Shown: piece by piece, positions 48,113 through 61,480 of the stretch
How positions within the stretch are numbered: position 1 is the stretch's first letter
Layout of the letters: the number at the start of each line of letters is the position of its first letter
NCBI GenBank assembly: GCA_015680685.1
Contig: MNCI01014546.1
Span: forward strand, 606,945 to 670,944
From: Gnetum montanum
Taxonomy: Eukaryota > Streptophyta > Gnetopsida > Gnetales > Gnetaceae
Length of the DNA stretch: 64,000 nt
Direction: 5' to 3'
Position numbers and translations under genes: made by a program
Notes under the pieces: generated by a model
Seen by the model: the letters and a program-made list of their open reading frames with translations, nothing else
Database searches by the model: none
What the model was told of the DNA's origin: nothing

Positions 48113-51100
48113 AGGATATAGAATTTACCTATTAATAGATCGATCTGATTCCATTGCATTGAGTAATGAAAGTAGCCACTATGAAATGTTGAACAGGTAC
48201 AACTTCTAGCTATGACGACACAATGGGCTATTCCATTAACTTACTATCTCATGTGGGTAGAAAAGCAAATGTTTCCTCTAGGGTGGACATCTTGTTTATG
48301 GTTTGGCCTTGACTTGTTATTCACCATTTTTTGTTGGTTGATTCATGTCCCCAAACCATTCACAAGTTCTTAGTACCATGTCCCAATTGATAATGTTTCC
48401 ACATTGGCTCTAGTATCAAAAAAGGTTTTTTTTGGGTAAAGCACCATGAAACCCACCTGAATAAATCATAGGCAACCACCACAACCATAACATACCGATC
48501 TCTTCGCCTACTCTTAGGCCTTTATTATTGAAAGCAGCCCTTCCAGAGTAAGAGCCTAATTCATAGCTACTTCTTTGTTTCTACAAAATCAAATCGTTTG
48601 TGATTTTCTTAAGTTATCAAAACTAGGAAGATGAAATAACCAAAAATAGGATAACATAGGTTATAATAAGCTCATTCAAAGAATGAGTGCATGGTCATTC
48701 TTGCTCTAGTTGTCACCCACATTCTATTGCTCAGACCATGAGCAATTCAACACCACTGATACAAACTTGCCTGCTTCTGAGTTTGACCAAGTGGGAAAAC
48801 TTTCTCACCCCAACCAAGAGTAGCTTGGCACCTCTGCTATTATCTCGATTATTCTTCTATGCATGAAGTGTCAAGCAATAACCTGGATCCTTCGAATATG
48901 GATGAGAATCTTGTTAGGCCGAGACAAAGATAACAAACCCTTCATTTAAAGACCTATCGTGCAGGATTGTAGAGCTAGAAGGTTTGATCCAAAACTCTAT
49001 TCTATCTTATATTTGATACATCCATGCTACATTACATTACCATGTTTCAGTAAGCTTTTCATTAACATTCCTTACTTCTTTCATGTTGGTACCTCCCTCA
49101 GATTTTTGACCTTGATTTAAGATGCATGGCTGAACAACTAGAATAGCCAGATATTCTATAACCCACAATGCCTAATTTCTCTATGTGTATGGGTTTTGGA
49201 ATCGCATACACTCTACATTAAGAACAATAAGTCCTAAACGTACGTAACAAGCCAACAAAAAATTTCTTTTGTTGCATAAGCTACTTTTTCTTTTATTATT
49301 CAGTCTAGAAAAAATGAGGCAATGTTAGTAGCTATTTTTCTTGAGATAAAATGACCCAACAGAGGTCAATTTCGGTTTGGAAATTCTATTGTACCGAGGA
49401 GATATGTTGTTTATGGCTACTTTCTCCTAATGATGCTTGACATATGTCGATCTTGTTTCTCTATCCCGTATGGGACTTATAGCTAGCTAGTATGTATGAC
49501 CAGTTGGTCAACAGGTTATATGATCTCTTTGCGAGGTTTGCCTCATGAGGTAGTCACTTAAGAGAATGAATGAGTGGTCCAAGAATGAATTTTTCCATAT
49601 GGGTTCTTGAATAAGTGGAAAAGATATCTCATTTGCATGGCATCGATCACATATCCTACTAGCATGCCTGCATAACTAGCCTTTTCTACCTACCCTAAAA
49701 TGACCAACCTTTTTTCCAAAACTTGCTATCCTATTGCCCTTGCTCTCACCACCTAATTTGACTCTACCACCAAAGCAAACATTTTCCACTTCATTCTCTA
49801 CATAACCATCAATACTCTTCTTGGAAAGCATTTACTAAGTTCTCATCTGATGGGGTATCTAGAAGGGTGCTTTATACTCAATCAAGAGAGTGGTTTCCTC
49901 TCAACCTCCCAGGTGAATACTAAAGTTAGAACAAGGTCGTTCAAGTGGATTGCCTCATCCGAATTCACTACGATTGCTCACCTGTACTTACTTAAAGCTT
50001 CACCTCCAAGAGGTATACTCAGCAACAAAGCCTACTAAAATAAGGTGATCTGTCATCCCACCAATGAATCATTAGAATTCATTTTCAATAGAATCTGATG
50101 CAGTCATGGATTCCATCATTCCCATGGCTTCTCTATTAATGGCTAGGCCTGAATTCCACAATGGGACTCCCCAAAATGATAGAAACAAATCAAAGTCATG
50201 TGTTCATTCTCCATTGAGAGAATGCTCAATCAAAAAGGCTTTTGCGTATCTTCCTAAGTGAGTTTGCACCTCAAGAAAGAGGGGCATTAGCCTAATCCCA
50301 CTCTCTTATATAGCATTTATTAGCTTAGCTAGATTAGGCTCTTGCATAACTAATTAAATTAGTATTTTTCCATGCTACCTTGTGTAATGTAGCAAACCAT
50401 ATCGCTGACCGGTGGTGACTCCCCCATCAATGAATGAGGTGTTTTTCATGCACTCCCCTATTTTCTTGGTTGGTGGAGATCTTGACCTCTTGAATGAGAA
50501 GAAGTTGAATCATGCTTGTCCAAAGTAGAGTCAATCTACTTCTCTTGGAGAGAGAGAGGTCTGCATGCACATTAAATTCATAGGAGGCTTCAATCTCTCT
50601 TCAATTAGACTAAGCACCTATGTAAAGCCTTTATTCTTTTAATGTTGATCATGGAGAGTAAAGAAGTTGGTCCAATATTAGTAAAAGCAACCTATCACAC
50701 TAGTAGCTACTCCTTTCAAGGTAGCCCATAACCTTTGATATGGTATGTTGTTAGTCTCCTACTAAGGTTCATTATATACATTCAAACCTAGCTACCTTGT
50801 CATTCTTCTCCTTCAATGCCAATGGATAAGTACACTAGGGTAGGAGTGCTCTTTTATCATGTATGTGGACTACTTGGTCAATTAACGGATTATGCTAGTA
50901 TTATAGCCATAGCCATCTCTTTAGCATCCCACCATTCCTTCTTGCTAGCACAGGAAATCTAACTCATTCTAAGGTAGAGCTCTTAGAGTCACACTTGAAG
51001 GTAGTTCCTTAGTAAGGAAGGAGAGCAAAGAGAGAGGTATTAGATGTTAACTAATTGTATACCATATGTCTTAGAGAAGGCACTAATCAACCGAAGTAAG

Positions 51101-52188
51101 TAAGCAAGGGCTAAGCTAGTGTAGGGAAAGGTAAGACTCTTTTTCTATTTCCTACTCCTAAATAGGTAGAATAGAGAAGACAGGAATAAAGGACTAAGAG
51201 ACTTCTTTTGATTCCATGATTCCTTGGAGAGTAAGAGCTATTAAATGACCTTTAAAAGCTAAAAAAAGAGCATTCACTAAAGGCTGTGAGTGTGCCTTAG
51301 AGTGTTCCCATGTAACTCTTGTGAGTATAGGGAAAAGCCTATTGAGTGCACTCACTATCCAAGAATCCATCTCTAATAGTTCTTCCTTGTTTAGTGTTAA
51401 AGCTACTCTAAAGTAGTAGAATAAGAACTGAGTTACTTTATTAAATTGAAGAAGGAGGAGGGTGTCTGAGATTCTTTCTTTAGTACCTCAAAAAGAGGGT
51501 GACGATGACATAGGATAAGAGAATGAATAGAAGTAAGGTAAAAGGTCAAAGGAGAAGGAGGGGGGAAGGTAGCATCGTCGAAGCCAGAGTAGGTAGTATC
51601 ATGAAGAATGTACCACGTAGTGAGTAAGAGATCATTAAGTAGGTGCATCTAAATGTATTATTTAATTTTACTAGGGATAAGACTTATTCATCAATAAAAG
51701 TTGTAGTCAGGAGAGAGTGGCATGGAAGTTTTCAGTTGTAATGCCTCCATTAATTGATGTAATAGTTACCAAGAATTAGATCCACACACTAAGCTAACTA
51801 ACCACATAGAACTGACTGTACATATTCTAAGATGTTCACTTCCTTCTTACCTATAGTTAGTTGCTACATTCAGCGATGAATTCCTTAGTGTGTCACATCC
51901 TATTATTACTGCTTATTTTAATGTCTAAAAGCCTTATAGAGTAAAGCCTTTTGAGGAACAAAATAAATTTTCGAAAAATTATAGATAAAAAAATCAAGAT
52001 AAAGAAGTAGCTTATTAGCTATTCTAGTCGAGGAAAGATGTCCAAAAAAACCTGTGACCATAAAGAGATTAGTCAGAACTTGTACCAAGGGGCATAGCCT
52101 CACATCAACCGAATCTCAATTCAAAAAAGTCAACTTCTTTTTCTACTCAACTTACATGGAGTAGTTCAAAGTACCAGTATCCTCGAAC

Positions 52189-52449
52189 ATGAAAAGATCA
52201 CTCCTAAAAGTTTCCTTTCTCTTATATACGATAGCACTGCTACCACTTCTGAAGCTAGGAACTTCGTTTTGTCAATACCTTTACTATAGAGAAAGAACAA
52301 GTGCGAAGCATGGTAGTCCTATGATGGGGGAGCATAGAGAGGACAGGGAGGAACTAATTGCCTTAAGGCTTAGAACTAAATTTCACAGTCATTCTAGTAA
52401 AGATAGCCATGAACAAAAAAGAAAAGTATTGAATCAACCACTATTTTAG
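52189..52449 (+). CDS. unrecognised 86-codon ORF
   Basis: It encodes a hydrophobic N-terminal helix (FLLYTIALLPLLKLG) followed by a basic/acidic tail (YYRERTSAKHGSPMMGEHRE). A stop lies a few codons upstream, so it is not the end of a longer frame. Composition resembles organellar small proteins, but I cannot name a homologue. Confidence 0.2.
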   Translation: MKRSLLKVSFLLYTIALLPLLKLGTSFCQYLYYRERTSAKHGSPMMGEHREDREELIALRLRTKFHSHSSKDSHEQKRKVLNQPLF

Positions 52450-55400
52450 AATCTACCTTACCTAATTCCCTTCCTGGTGATGTCGAATAACTAGTGCTAG
52501 TGGTAGTAGGAGCTCATGAATGAATACCTATTATTCAAATAGTTGTTGTTGAATAAGAGGTGTGCAGATGAATTGAATCATCAGCCATGGGACTTTAAAT
52601 AGTGGGATGGACTCCATACGAATCTAACTCTAGAAATTTCTTTTGAATAAACATCTCTTCCTCAATAGGAACTAAACTAAACATTGTCATGAGGAAAGTT
52701 GCCACTTCTCAGTGCATGAGAAATGAAAAGCAAAAAGAGATTATTCATCAAAAGAAAAGAATGGAGTTCTTTCAACTCTTCCAAGAGCTTATGAGTGCAT
52801 AAGAGTTGATATGCCAACAGCTAATTCAATAGTTGTGGATTCAATACCTTCATTCAAACTTGAACATGAAACAGCCTATTCAAGAATAGTAATAAGAGAT
52901 TTTCATTAATGCAAGATTCACTCTTAAATCATCCTTCTCATCTTTCAAATCCAAATCATCATCTACATCTAATCAATCCCTAATCGTCTTGTATCCCTTT
53001 CTTTCTTTTCTCTTTTTGCAAGAAATCATCCTCATCGAATTGTTCACATATGAATCCTTATCCTCCAAATAATGTATTCATGATATTCTCTTTCCAATAG
53101 CTTATTCTATTCTGAATTCCTACTCCATGCAATGCACTTGCTCACCTTGCTCACCTTTGGGTGAGGGAAGAATTTGTTGCTTCCTAACTTGCCAAAGAGA
53201 AGGTATTCATTAAAGTAGTAATCATCGAAGGCGTACCAATAATGAAATAATCAAGGTAAAAAGTCTCTGGGTTAGAGTCACCAAGAAAGCAAGCCGGGAA
53301 AACACAGAGTTGACATAGTCAAGTAGGAAATCCCATAATCAATGACAAAAAGGCATAGAAAGGAGTATAAGTAGAAGTCCAAGAGCCTAGTTGTGCAAAG
53401 ATCTAAGCATCGTATTCTAAATCTGGTGCGAAAATAGCTTCTTCTTGATGTAGGAGATTCGTGAACAAGCTCATCTAAGAGCCTAGCAATAGAAGCCTTT
53501 ATTGTGATAGAGAGAGCTTCCAATAGCCTATGATTGCAAAGGCAAAGCCCTTATTAAAGGTAGCCATCAACGCACTAAGAACAATCCCATAGTGGTTCAA
53601 TAATCAAATGCTCTTTCCATGCTTCCTTTTATATAGTAATAGTCATATGCTGCAAATCCTATTTGAAAGCTAGGATGGATGCGTAAGAAGTTTCAAACTT
53701 GAAGGCAAGTTTTAAAAGTTTTGGTTGAAAGGGGGCTCATAACATTCCTAACACCTAGACCACCACCAAATCCTCTTTCCATGTTCTATTCTATAACCCA
53801 AATGCTCATTGTGAATTCCATGAAGGTCTCAGCCATACAACTTATTGGTGCTTTTCTCTCATGTGTGCAGTCCAAGATCTCATTGAACAAGGCAAAGTAG
53901 TGGTCTATTCATCCCCCAGCAGTTCCAACACAATTTCCAAAAACCCTCTCCTACCACATTCAGTGAGTGCACTAGTAAGGAGTAGTGCATCTGGAAATCT
54001 CATAGACAATGCCTAGAGACAAGAAGACACAGTATACCTAATTTCTTCAACATCAGATGAAGTGAACATGATTAGTCCCTTAGTGCTACCAATCTCATAG
54101 AGACCTTGCCTCTTAGGTCCCATCAGAGTTCTTTCCCAACTCCTACACTTGTGAACATTCCTGGCTATCCATCCTTCATGAATTTTCTATCACATGAGTT
54201 ATTTCACAATCCATCTCCTGAACTAAATCCTTTCTCTTTGCATTTCTCTGGATCCACTATAGTGATACTAGGGGCACCACCATCTTTGGTTATAGAGATC
54301 CAACTCACATGCCTAGCTCTAATGAATCCCTCCCTACCTAAAATAAGTAGTCAATGCGTAGAAATTGGACACATGTAGCCAAATAGACTCTTAAGAAAGA
54401 TTAGGCTTGACCCCCGGAAGCAAAGTTTGAAAAGGAAGATCAAAAGTCTTTCATTTATGATGTGGCTTCACAACTCAAAAGTATCCCTACATAAATTTCC
54501 ATTTAGGAGTGACTTTCTACATTTGAAGCACATCAAAAATCATTTCTAAGAGTGCTTCTAAAGGCACACATGCCTAAAAAAGTTTCCTCAAAAGAATGAG
54601 TCAAATGATTGCCCACACCAAAAATCATCACATTTTCAAATGACCCATCAAAGGGAACAATCATGTCTGGCCTCTTAACATCCCTGTCTAATGCAATGAA
54701 TATAAGGTCCTCTTGGTTTTAATTGACAACAAATTAGGCCTAAATGTTTGTCCCTTCCAAATGTAATAACTAAATTGAGTCTTCTAGTCTAGTCATCTCT
54801 TCTCCAAGAAGGAGAACTAAGAACATAGATACAATCTATAATAGATTTCCTACTATCAAGCTCCCATAAAGACAAAGGAGCCAGAGTGGTCCTTAACATC
54901 TCATAATAGATAAACAACACTTCATAATGGAAGATCATTACTTTCTTTTGGGATCAAGTGATGGCTATAAGTAGCAGAGATGAAGGCTTATGCTCTATGG
55001 CTTTTTTGAATATGGTGACCTTCTAAAGCTAAGGAAACCCCATCTTTATATGTTTAAGGAACTAGAGGGCTACTAGTGGTTAATACCCCAAGAAGGGCCT
55101 GAATATCAGTACTCAGATGACACTTCAAAACAAATGGACCCCCTTCTTACTATAGTGCTAGCTTCCTTTTCTTAGACCCTTTGGGCCTACCTTTACATAA
55201 AAATGGTATCAAAGATGGTTCCATTGGTAGTCAACCTCTTTGCTTCCCTCATTATAGGTAACCCCTAAGCTAAGTTTTTGATACTTGTGATGATGATCCA
55301 TTTTTTTTTTTTAGTTTTTGTTTTGCTACTATTTCCACTTCCACTGAAACTACTTTCTATGTCCCCCTTAACACTCCTAGGCATTCTTCCAAGATGGCTA

Positions 55401-57171
55401 ATCTTAAGGAAGGCAAGCTAATTATCTCTCATCTCCTTTTGATTGAAAGTAGTCCTCATAGGCGAAAAGGCATCCAACTCATGGTTTAAGTCCTTTGTTG
55501 ATCAAGCGACCTCTTCTCTTTTGCCTACCTTGAATTTCAGGCTGTCAGTTTGCAATACTTGCTCATAAGAACCCTAGTTCCATTTAGGCACCTCTTTTGG
55601 GGGCAATTGATCCATTCTATGAACCTAATTCTTATCCACTATTAATGGAAAATACTCTTCGAGTTAGTTCTCTAACTAAACCTCTCAATATTGGGCTTCC
55701 TCACTTAATAGCTTATTTAGTTTCCTACTATGATGGGGTGGGGGGTTAGAAAATGGACTTGCAATGAATTCAGCCGATCGATTCCTTGTGGCATATAAAT
55801 ATTGGCGAAGCATAAGGTGGTTTAATGTTCAATCAGTGCTAATAACTTCCCTTTCTTCCTTGGTTGGGGACCTTGTAGGAGTTGGGCGAGATGCAACACC
55901 GTTTTTCTAAAGGAGTTGGAGCAGTAGTAGTTTACTCATATAAAAGAATAAGACTAACTTACCATTCTAGTAAATAAAATGAAATGGTTGAGAGTGTATT
56001 CCTTTCTTCAATGCATTCCACTGGGGTGACTAGGGTAGCTTTTTTGTAAGATATGCTCATTCAAGCTCAAGCCAACTTCTATCAATTTAGTCAAAAAGCA
56101 AGGGTCTAGTCTATCAATTCATTCAATTTATTGGGACATTTACATTGGTTAAGTGCCTAGTCAAGGAATTGATTTCATCTGCTATGCTTTATGCACCTAG
56201 TTATGGCCAATCCTGTTGGATGGGTGGCAATGCTAAAAGGTGCAGACCATGGTCTTCTAGACTAGCTTTATAACCATCCAATCTTAATGTTCTTTATCCC
56301 ATGGGTGATTTTGGTAGCCATCATCACAAGGACAAAGAGATTCCCAAGACCAAAACTATAGACTCATTCTACACTAGCCCACTAGCAAAACAAAGGACAA
56401 GGAGTTTCACCCGAAGTGCACTTCTGTCAAACGAAAGGACTTGGTAGGTGTCAACCCATTAATGGAAGATGGATAGCAAACCTTAATGCATGGGGAAAGA
56501 TCATAGAGTTTACAAGCGAAATGCTACATAAAAGAAGTGAAATTAGGTGGCTTCACACAAACCAATTGACACTTGAATTTGAAAGACAAAAGACTAACCT
56601 AAGCATGAAAATCAACTTGAAGATCCAAGTAATTCCTTCAAGTAAGATAAGTCCAAGCTACAAAAGGAACTCTTCATCCAAAGAGTATACATAGAGTTAG
56701 AATATCGGCTCTCTGGAGGTGAACTTATGACTTCACCTTGTTCTTATGATGGGAAATAGCAACTCTTAGAAAATTTTATAAAAAAAAGACTAAAGTCCTA
56801 TCCAAGATGCCCCACCAATCAAATAATGCACTACAAAGCTAGGGTTTTGCCCCAAAGTACACTTTTTCTGACTCCAAAAGTAAGTACAAACCAAGCAAAG
56901 AAGCAATGTTGACCACCCTTAAATGAGATCAGTGATCCCTTTCTCCTTATGCATGGAGGCAAGGCTAGGGAGTAGAAGACTATAAGTGCATGCAACCCTT
57001 AGGAAAACCTCTAACTAGGATAACGAAACCTAACCAAAATGTTTAATCAATTACATCAATCATTGTGATCCTTCTTTCCCTTCCAGCCCATATTCACTAT
57101 TCCTCAAAAGAAAGGAAGGCTTAGAAGAACTCGCCTAGAGCAGTTTTGTATATAATATATAGATGGAATGG

Positions 57172-57560
57172 TTAATCAACATGCCTTGGAAGCATGAGAG
57201 TAGGACCCTTGGACAAATAAATAATTCTTAATAACTTGTATGTACGGCTAACCTGCCCAAGTAAAAGGTTATTACAATGTTTTGGATAAAACCTAATCAC
57301 CGATTCATATTCTAGTAAGGCCCTTTTCTTATTGGGCATCTCTCCACAAAGGCCCTTTTTTCTATATGAGTTGACTAACCTACTAACAATGTAATGTAAT
57401 AAGATAAGAGGAAAATGAAATGGAATAGAAAGATTTCTCTCCCTTTGAGTGCTATTCTTCTTTCTCAACCTTGAAAGATATAGATTTATAGTATCAAAAA
57501 TATCTTGATCGGTCAAATGACCAAGAGGGGCTTGCTAAAAGCCATTCACCACCTTTGTTC
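57172..57560 (-). pseudogene. possible organellar intron-maturase domain X fragment
   Basis: The minus-strand frame begins near GHLTDQDIFDTIN. It contains KKGLC, ESVIRFY, CNNLLL, TYKLLRIIYLSKG and PTLMLPRH in an order reminiscent of maturase domain X (short Cys block, R-Y-N/C-RNL, Y-L-RI-YIL, TLARKH). The match is loose and the signature TLARKH is altered. It would fit a decayed matK or a mitochondrial maturase. It may also be coincidence. Confidence 0.3.
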
Positions 57561-58309
57561 TATAGTTCAGTTCAATACTTAGCATAGGATATGTCATTTA
57601 TTCTTTTCTTAATTCATAAGAATATTTTATCCCTTTATCATTAATTTCATTAAGAAAACAATAAAGACATGGTAAGAAAAAAAAGCACCAATTAGTCAAG
57701 CTCGTGGTGTGTAGTGCCCCATAGTTCTTCTCACTTGGAGGGAGGAAAGCATGTTGCTACATTTTCTTCTTATTTATCTCTGTGTGTCTCACCATATTTG
57801 ATTCTAATAAACATCACAAAGCCCACCAAGGGGTTTGATTGATTTCAAAAACAACCTAGGATCACAAGAGCCTCCATAGAATCTCCTAAGCATGGTTGGT
57901 CTTTATGTTGTGAGCTAAAAAAAAGGTTTCTAAGTCACTCAGCGACAATATCTTCCCTTTCCTTCAAGTAAATCTAACTAAGCCCAAGCTAACAATAGCC
58001 TAATCCTTGTTGGATCTTATAGAGTGAGAGTAGTCTTACTCAACCAAAGATGCTCCCTTTCCTCTTCCCTTAGAGATGTAACTTTGAAGCAGTAAGCTTT
58101 GTGCTCTTATTCTTTCGACCAATACAAGCCCAAAACCACTTCCAACCCCTAATTATATGCTGACCTTCTTACTTTCCCATATCAAAGAAGGGAGATTTGG
58201 TCCAATCCTCCTGGAATGCAGGATACTTACCTGTTATCTTTCTTAGTAGAAGAACAATGTGTGCTACCTTCTAACCATATTGGTATCTGACTATTGAAAA
58301 AAGCACTTC
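57561..58309. other. intergenic, nothing recognised
   Basis: AT-rich sequence without a supported feature. Confidence 0.5.
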
Positions 58310-58340
58310 ACATCTAATGAGACGCGACTTGCATTGGGCT

Positions 58341-58447
58341 GCGATATCACGTATGCGATATCGCGGCCGCCACGATATCGCATCCCATGCGATATCGCGT
58401 AAGCGATATCGCGTCTTACCCTGCGATATCGCGTACGCGATATTGCG
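58341..58447 (+). promoter_or_regulatory. palindrome array in U3 (7 units)
   Basis: Within 107 bp there are six GATATC cores and one GATATT, most in the form GCGATATCGC. Neighbouring cores are joined by GTAC or similar, giving a longer nested palindrome at 58423-58446. The TATA box follows 16 bp later. The position suggests an enhancer or a methylation-sensitive control region. Confidence 0.8.
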
Positions 58448-58462
58448 TCCCGCTGCCATATC

Positions 58463-58470
58463 TATAAATA
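58463..58470 (+). promoter_or_regulatory. TATA box of solo LTR
   Basis: TATAAATA in the conserved ATATCTATAAATAAGAGGC context. It could still start transcription into flanking DNA. Confidence 0.7.
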
Positions 58471-58718
58471 AGAGGCAGCACTCCCTTCATTTCCCAATCC
58501 TGGCTAGTGTAGCGAAGCTCTGGCAGATTGATCACTCCAGAGTTAGAATTTTTCCCCATGTGCCCGCAGTAGGAGTCCTAGAGTGAACGGCTCTTTATTC
58601 GAGCAGCTTGTAACCTGAACCCAAGTTGTGTACGGCAATAAAGACGAACTTGTTTGGATAAACCTTGCAGCACGTGGTTTCATTTATTGCTTTATTTCCT
58701 GCTTTCCTAGTGCGTTCA

Positions 58719-58992
58719 AGTACGACTTGATTACGAGCGTCTACGGACGTGTACGGCTAGTCAAGGAATCGGCTGCTTGACGCAATGCATGAGTACGACT
58801 CAATTACGAGCATTGGATGCTTGGTAACCCAGTAGCGTATTCCAGGATTCTGCGCTTGGTAACTCCCGGGTCTGATGTGTACGGCTAGTTGAGGAATCGG
58901 CTGCTCATTGCTAGGCTAGATCGTGTGATAAGTACGACTTAGTTACGAGCACCCACGGGTGTGTACGGCTGGCTAAGGAATCGGCTGCTTAT
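58719..58992 (+). repeat. internal LTR modules (three copies)
   Basis: A compound unit occurs three times: AGTACGACTTGATTACGAGC, then GTGTACGGCTAGTCAAGGAA and TCGGCTGCT. The 29-bp second halves are at 58749-58777, 58877-58905 and 58961-58989. Copy number of this module explains the length difference between the two LTRs of element 2. Confidence 0.85.
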
Positions 58993-59421
58993 CACACGTA
59001 GGCTAAATAGGTGCCTCAGTACGACCACTTCGAGCACTTGCGTTACGTGTGGCGATCCCAGTAACGATTAGCGTTTGGTAAGCCGCAGTTGCATAGTTCA
59101 GGGTGTGTCCGGTAAGTGGGAACGGATGCTGACGCTAGTTAATTTAGACTTAGGACATTAGTTAGAGTTAGCTTAGTTTCTCAACCCTTTCCTCTGATAG
59201 CATAGAAGATAAGCCGAAAATACCAAAAAAATCACATACCTCAGACTTGCTTAACCATACACCGTGACACTTACAAGCAAGCCTGGGAAGACAACGAACG
59301 ATTAACCCCAAGTGTTTCTTGTGGCGTTAAGGCATTTAGTCTGCGGAGTTCGACCGGATCGCGCGTGTACGCTCGTATTCGTATGGTTGAGTGTAGGGGT
59401 ACGTCGCCACTCATCAACATC

Positions 59422-61069
59422 GATCCATCTACTTCATTTATATGTGATTGTTCATTCACTTGACCTAGAAGTTCAATTATAAAATCCACACCTTTATTAT
59501 TATGAGTAAGGTAAGCCCCTATAAGAAACTGCTTAATAGTTTGGCAAAGCATAGACATTGCTAACCCTAGCTATCACCTGTCAACACCAAAATCATCTCT
59601 CAAGCCTTCTCCACCCTTATGATTGATCATTTAGCTCCCACTATTCCTATTGATAAAGCCTCTCTATCTCTCTTTCCTTTTTTTTCTTGCTCTCACCCAA
59701 TAGAAAGAGTAGCCCTTAGCCATGCAATTTTTCTTATATATAAATGAAATGACATATGCAATATATTCTTTCTTTAGTGGCATCTTCTACTTGAGATTCA
59801 AATTCTAATTGAGTCCTAGGCCCAACCAAAGCCCTTACTCTGAGATTTTGGTTTGAGTTTGCATAGGGAATAAGTATAAAGAAATTGGTGGAACCATAGC
59901 CTTGGAATCAAATTTAGCTCATTCCTTTCAAAATTCTAACTCAAATTGAGGATCAAATTCCTTCCTTTTGTGGAAAGCTATCCCCAATTTTGATCCAAAT
60001 TCTTATGCTGCCTTTGTTGCTACTTTTGATTCAATTGTTGAATATTTGAATTCACTAATGAAACTTTAAAAGAAATTGTTAGTGCTCTTGCGTGAAGCTT
60101 ATCCTACCCCCTTACTATACAAAATGAACAAAAGAAGCCAATCTAGTTGTTGTGTCGTCAACCCCTTTGGTGAAGGAATGGTGGTTAGCTCAATTTCCCA
60201 GTATTGGGTCAATATGTGAAAAAACTTAGGAATGGCCTTAGCCCTATAGCTTGGGGCAAGTACCCCCATACCCATACTTTGAGCACTTTCCCAATCTATA
60301 ACTTTGATATCATCATAAGAATGAAAAATTAAAAAAGCCCTTTTTTAGGTAGCAAGACAAGTATAAATTAATGTAAGATCCTTATGAGATCAAGCATGCA
60401 CATATTCAAAAGGAGAATCTATTCCCTTCCCTATATGGGGTTCTATAATTGAGATCGAGGAGAGATGTGAGAATTAGACAAGACTAACTTGATGATCTTT
60501 ATGTGAGCACAGCATCCCTTACAAGTAGAGTAGTGTGTAGGAACTAAGCATATGCTAGAATCACACTCACATAAAGCGCTTTCACTAGGGCTACTAGGCA
60601 ATCGAACTCTTCTACTACTAGGACAACTATTTACTAACTTACTTAAGGACTGACTACTCCAAGGAGCTCAAAGTGGCGATTAGATGGTTCAGTTGTTTCA
60701 GTCAAAAGGAGAGCTACTCCTGTTACTCTCAATGCATCACATACTAGCAGATAGGATATACTACAATTTATAACAGGAATTCAAAACAAACACGAGTTGG
60801 ACAAACAAATTCAAACTATCAAGGATGCCTTAGAACCTGAGACATTTGGCTCTTCCTGTTGGGTTCCTAGGAACAAAATAGATATATATGTGTGTTATCA
60901 TTTGCATTTATATATTGATCTTTGTATTTTGATTTCTATTTCTTCCGTTGGTCCCTCTTCTTGGGAGAGATATTCCATTATGTTATTACTTTGATGCATT
61001 ACCACCTTGTCGCCTAGGCCATGTTACACGTGTATACTTTGAGACATAACATGTGTACCCTATGGAGAG
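59422..61069. other. intergenic, nothing recognised
   Basis: No gene or repeat could be supported here. Confidence 0.5.
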
Positions 61070-61480
61070 GCTTTCATAAAGAGTTTCCTTGAAATGCTAC
61101 CTTAAGATAAGCATTTATGTTAACTGTTTAAACACTACCTTTGGATATGCTTTAACTACCTTCTGGGGGATAGTGTTTCTTTGAAATGCTACATTAGGAG
61201 ATGCTTTCCTCCATATAAACAATGTTTTTAACATACTAACTTTGGGGAAGCTTGTACTTTCAGAGCATCCTTAGGAAAGATGTTTCTTTAAAATGCTACC
61301 TTTAGATAAGCATTTTCATAAAAACACTTTCTTGGGATAACATTACATGAAACCTTAGAACAAGTGTTTCTGTGAAATGCATTCTTTAGGGACATTTTTG
61401 TGAAACGCTACCTTTGGGTAAGTGTTTACTAGAAATGCTACCTTAGGATTCTGTTTGTACTTGGAAAGGGTATCCTACTT
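61070..61480. repeat. hairpin satellite block 1
   Basis: Degenerate units of about 30-40 bp combine a small hairpin (GTTTCTTTGAAATGC-like) with TACCTTTGGATAAGC. About ten units can be picked out by eye. Confidence 0.75.

Larger units (their letters stand above)
42978..57170. other. unassigned noncoding stretch
   Basis: This is mostly unrecognised sequence. Hairpin-family copies occur at about 44720-44855 (GGGAATGAGTCCCCAAG, then GACCAATGGGAGATTCCCC), 45600-45715 and 47340-47440. Two open stretches are listed separately. Confidence 0.5.
58315..59416 (+). mobile_element. solo LTR of the gag-protease retrotransposon family
   Basis: This single 1102-bp LTR begins TAATGAG (TGATGAG with one change) and ends CTCATCA. 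It is flanked by the perfect target duplication ACATC (58310-58314 and 59417-59421). No internal sequence follows, so the element was removed by recombination between its two LTRs. It is the least CpG-decayed copy in the window: palindromes read GCGATATCGCG, and the GTACGGCTAG modules are nearly intact. Confidence 0.95.

Noticed and set aside
53780-54400. Possible retroelement coding remnant on either strand
   Set aside because: Some phrases looked like gypsy coding sequence, but no catalytic or structural motif could be confirmed.
58317-58586. 89-codon ORF rich in arginine and isoleucine over the solo LTR start
   Set aside because: Its repeats are just the GATATC palindromes translated.
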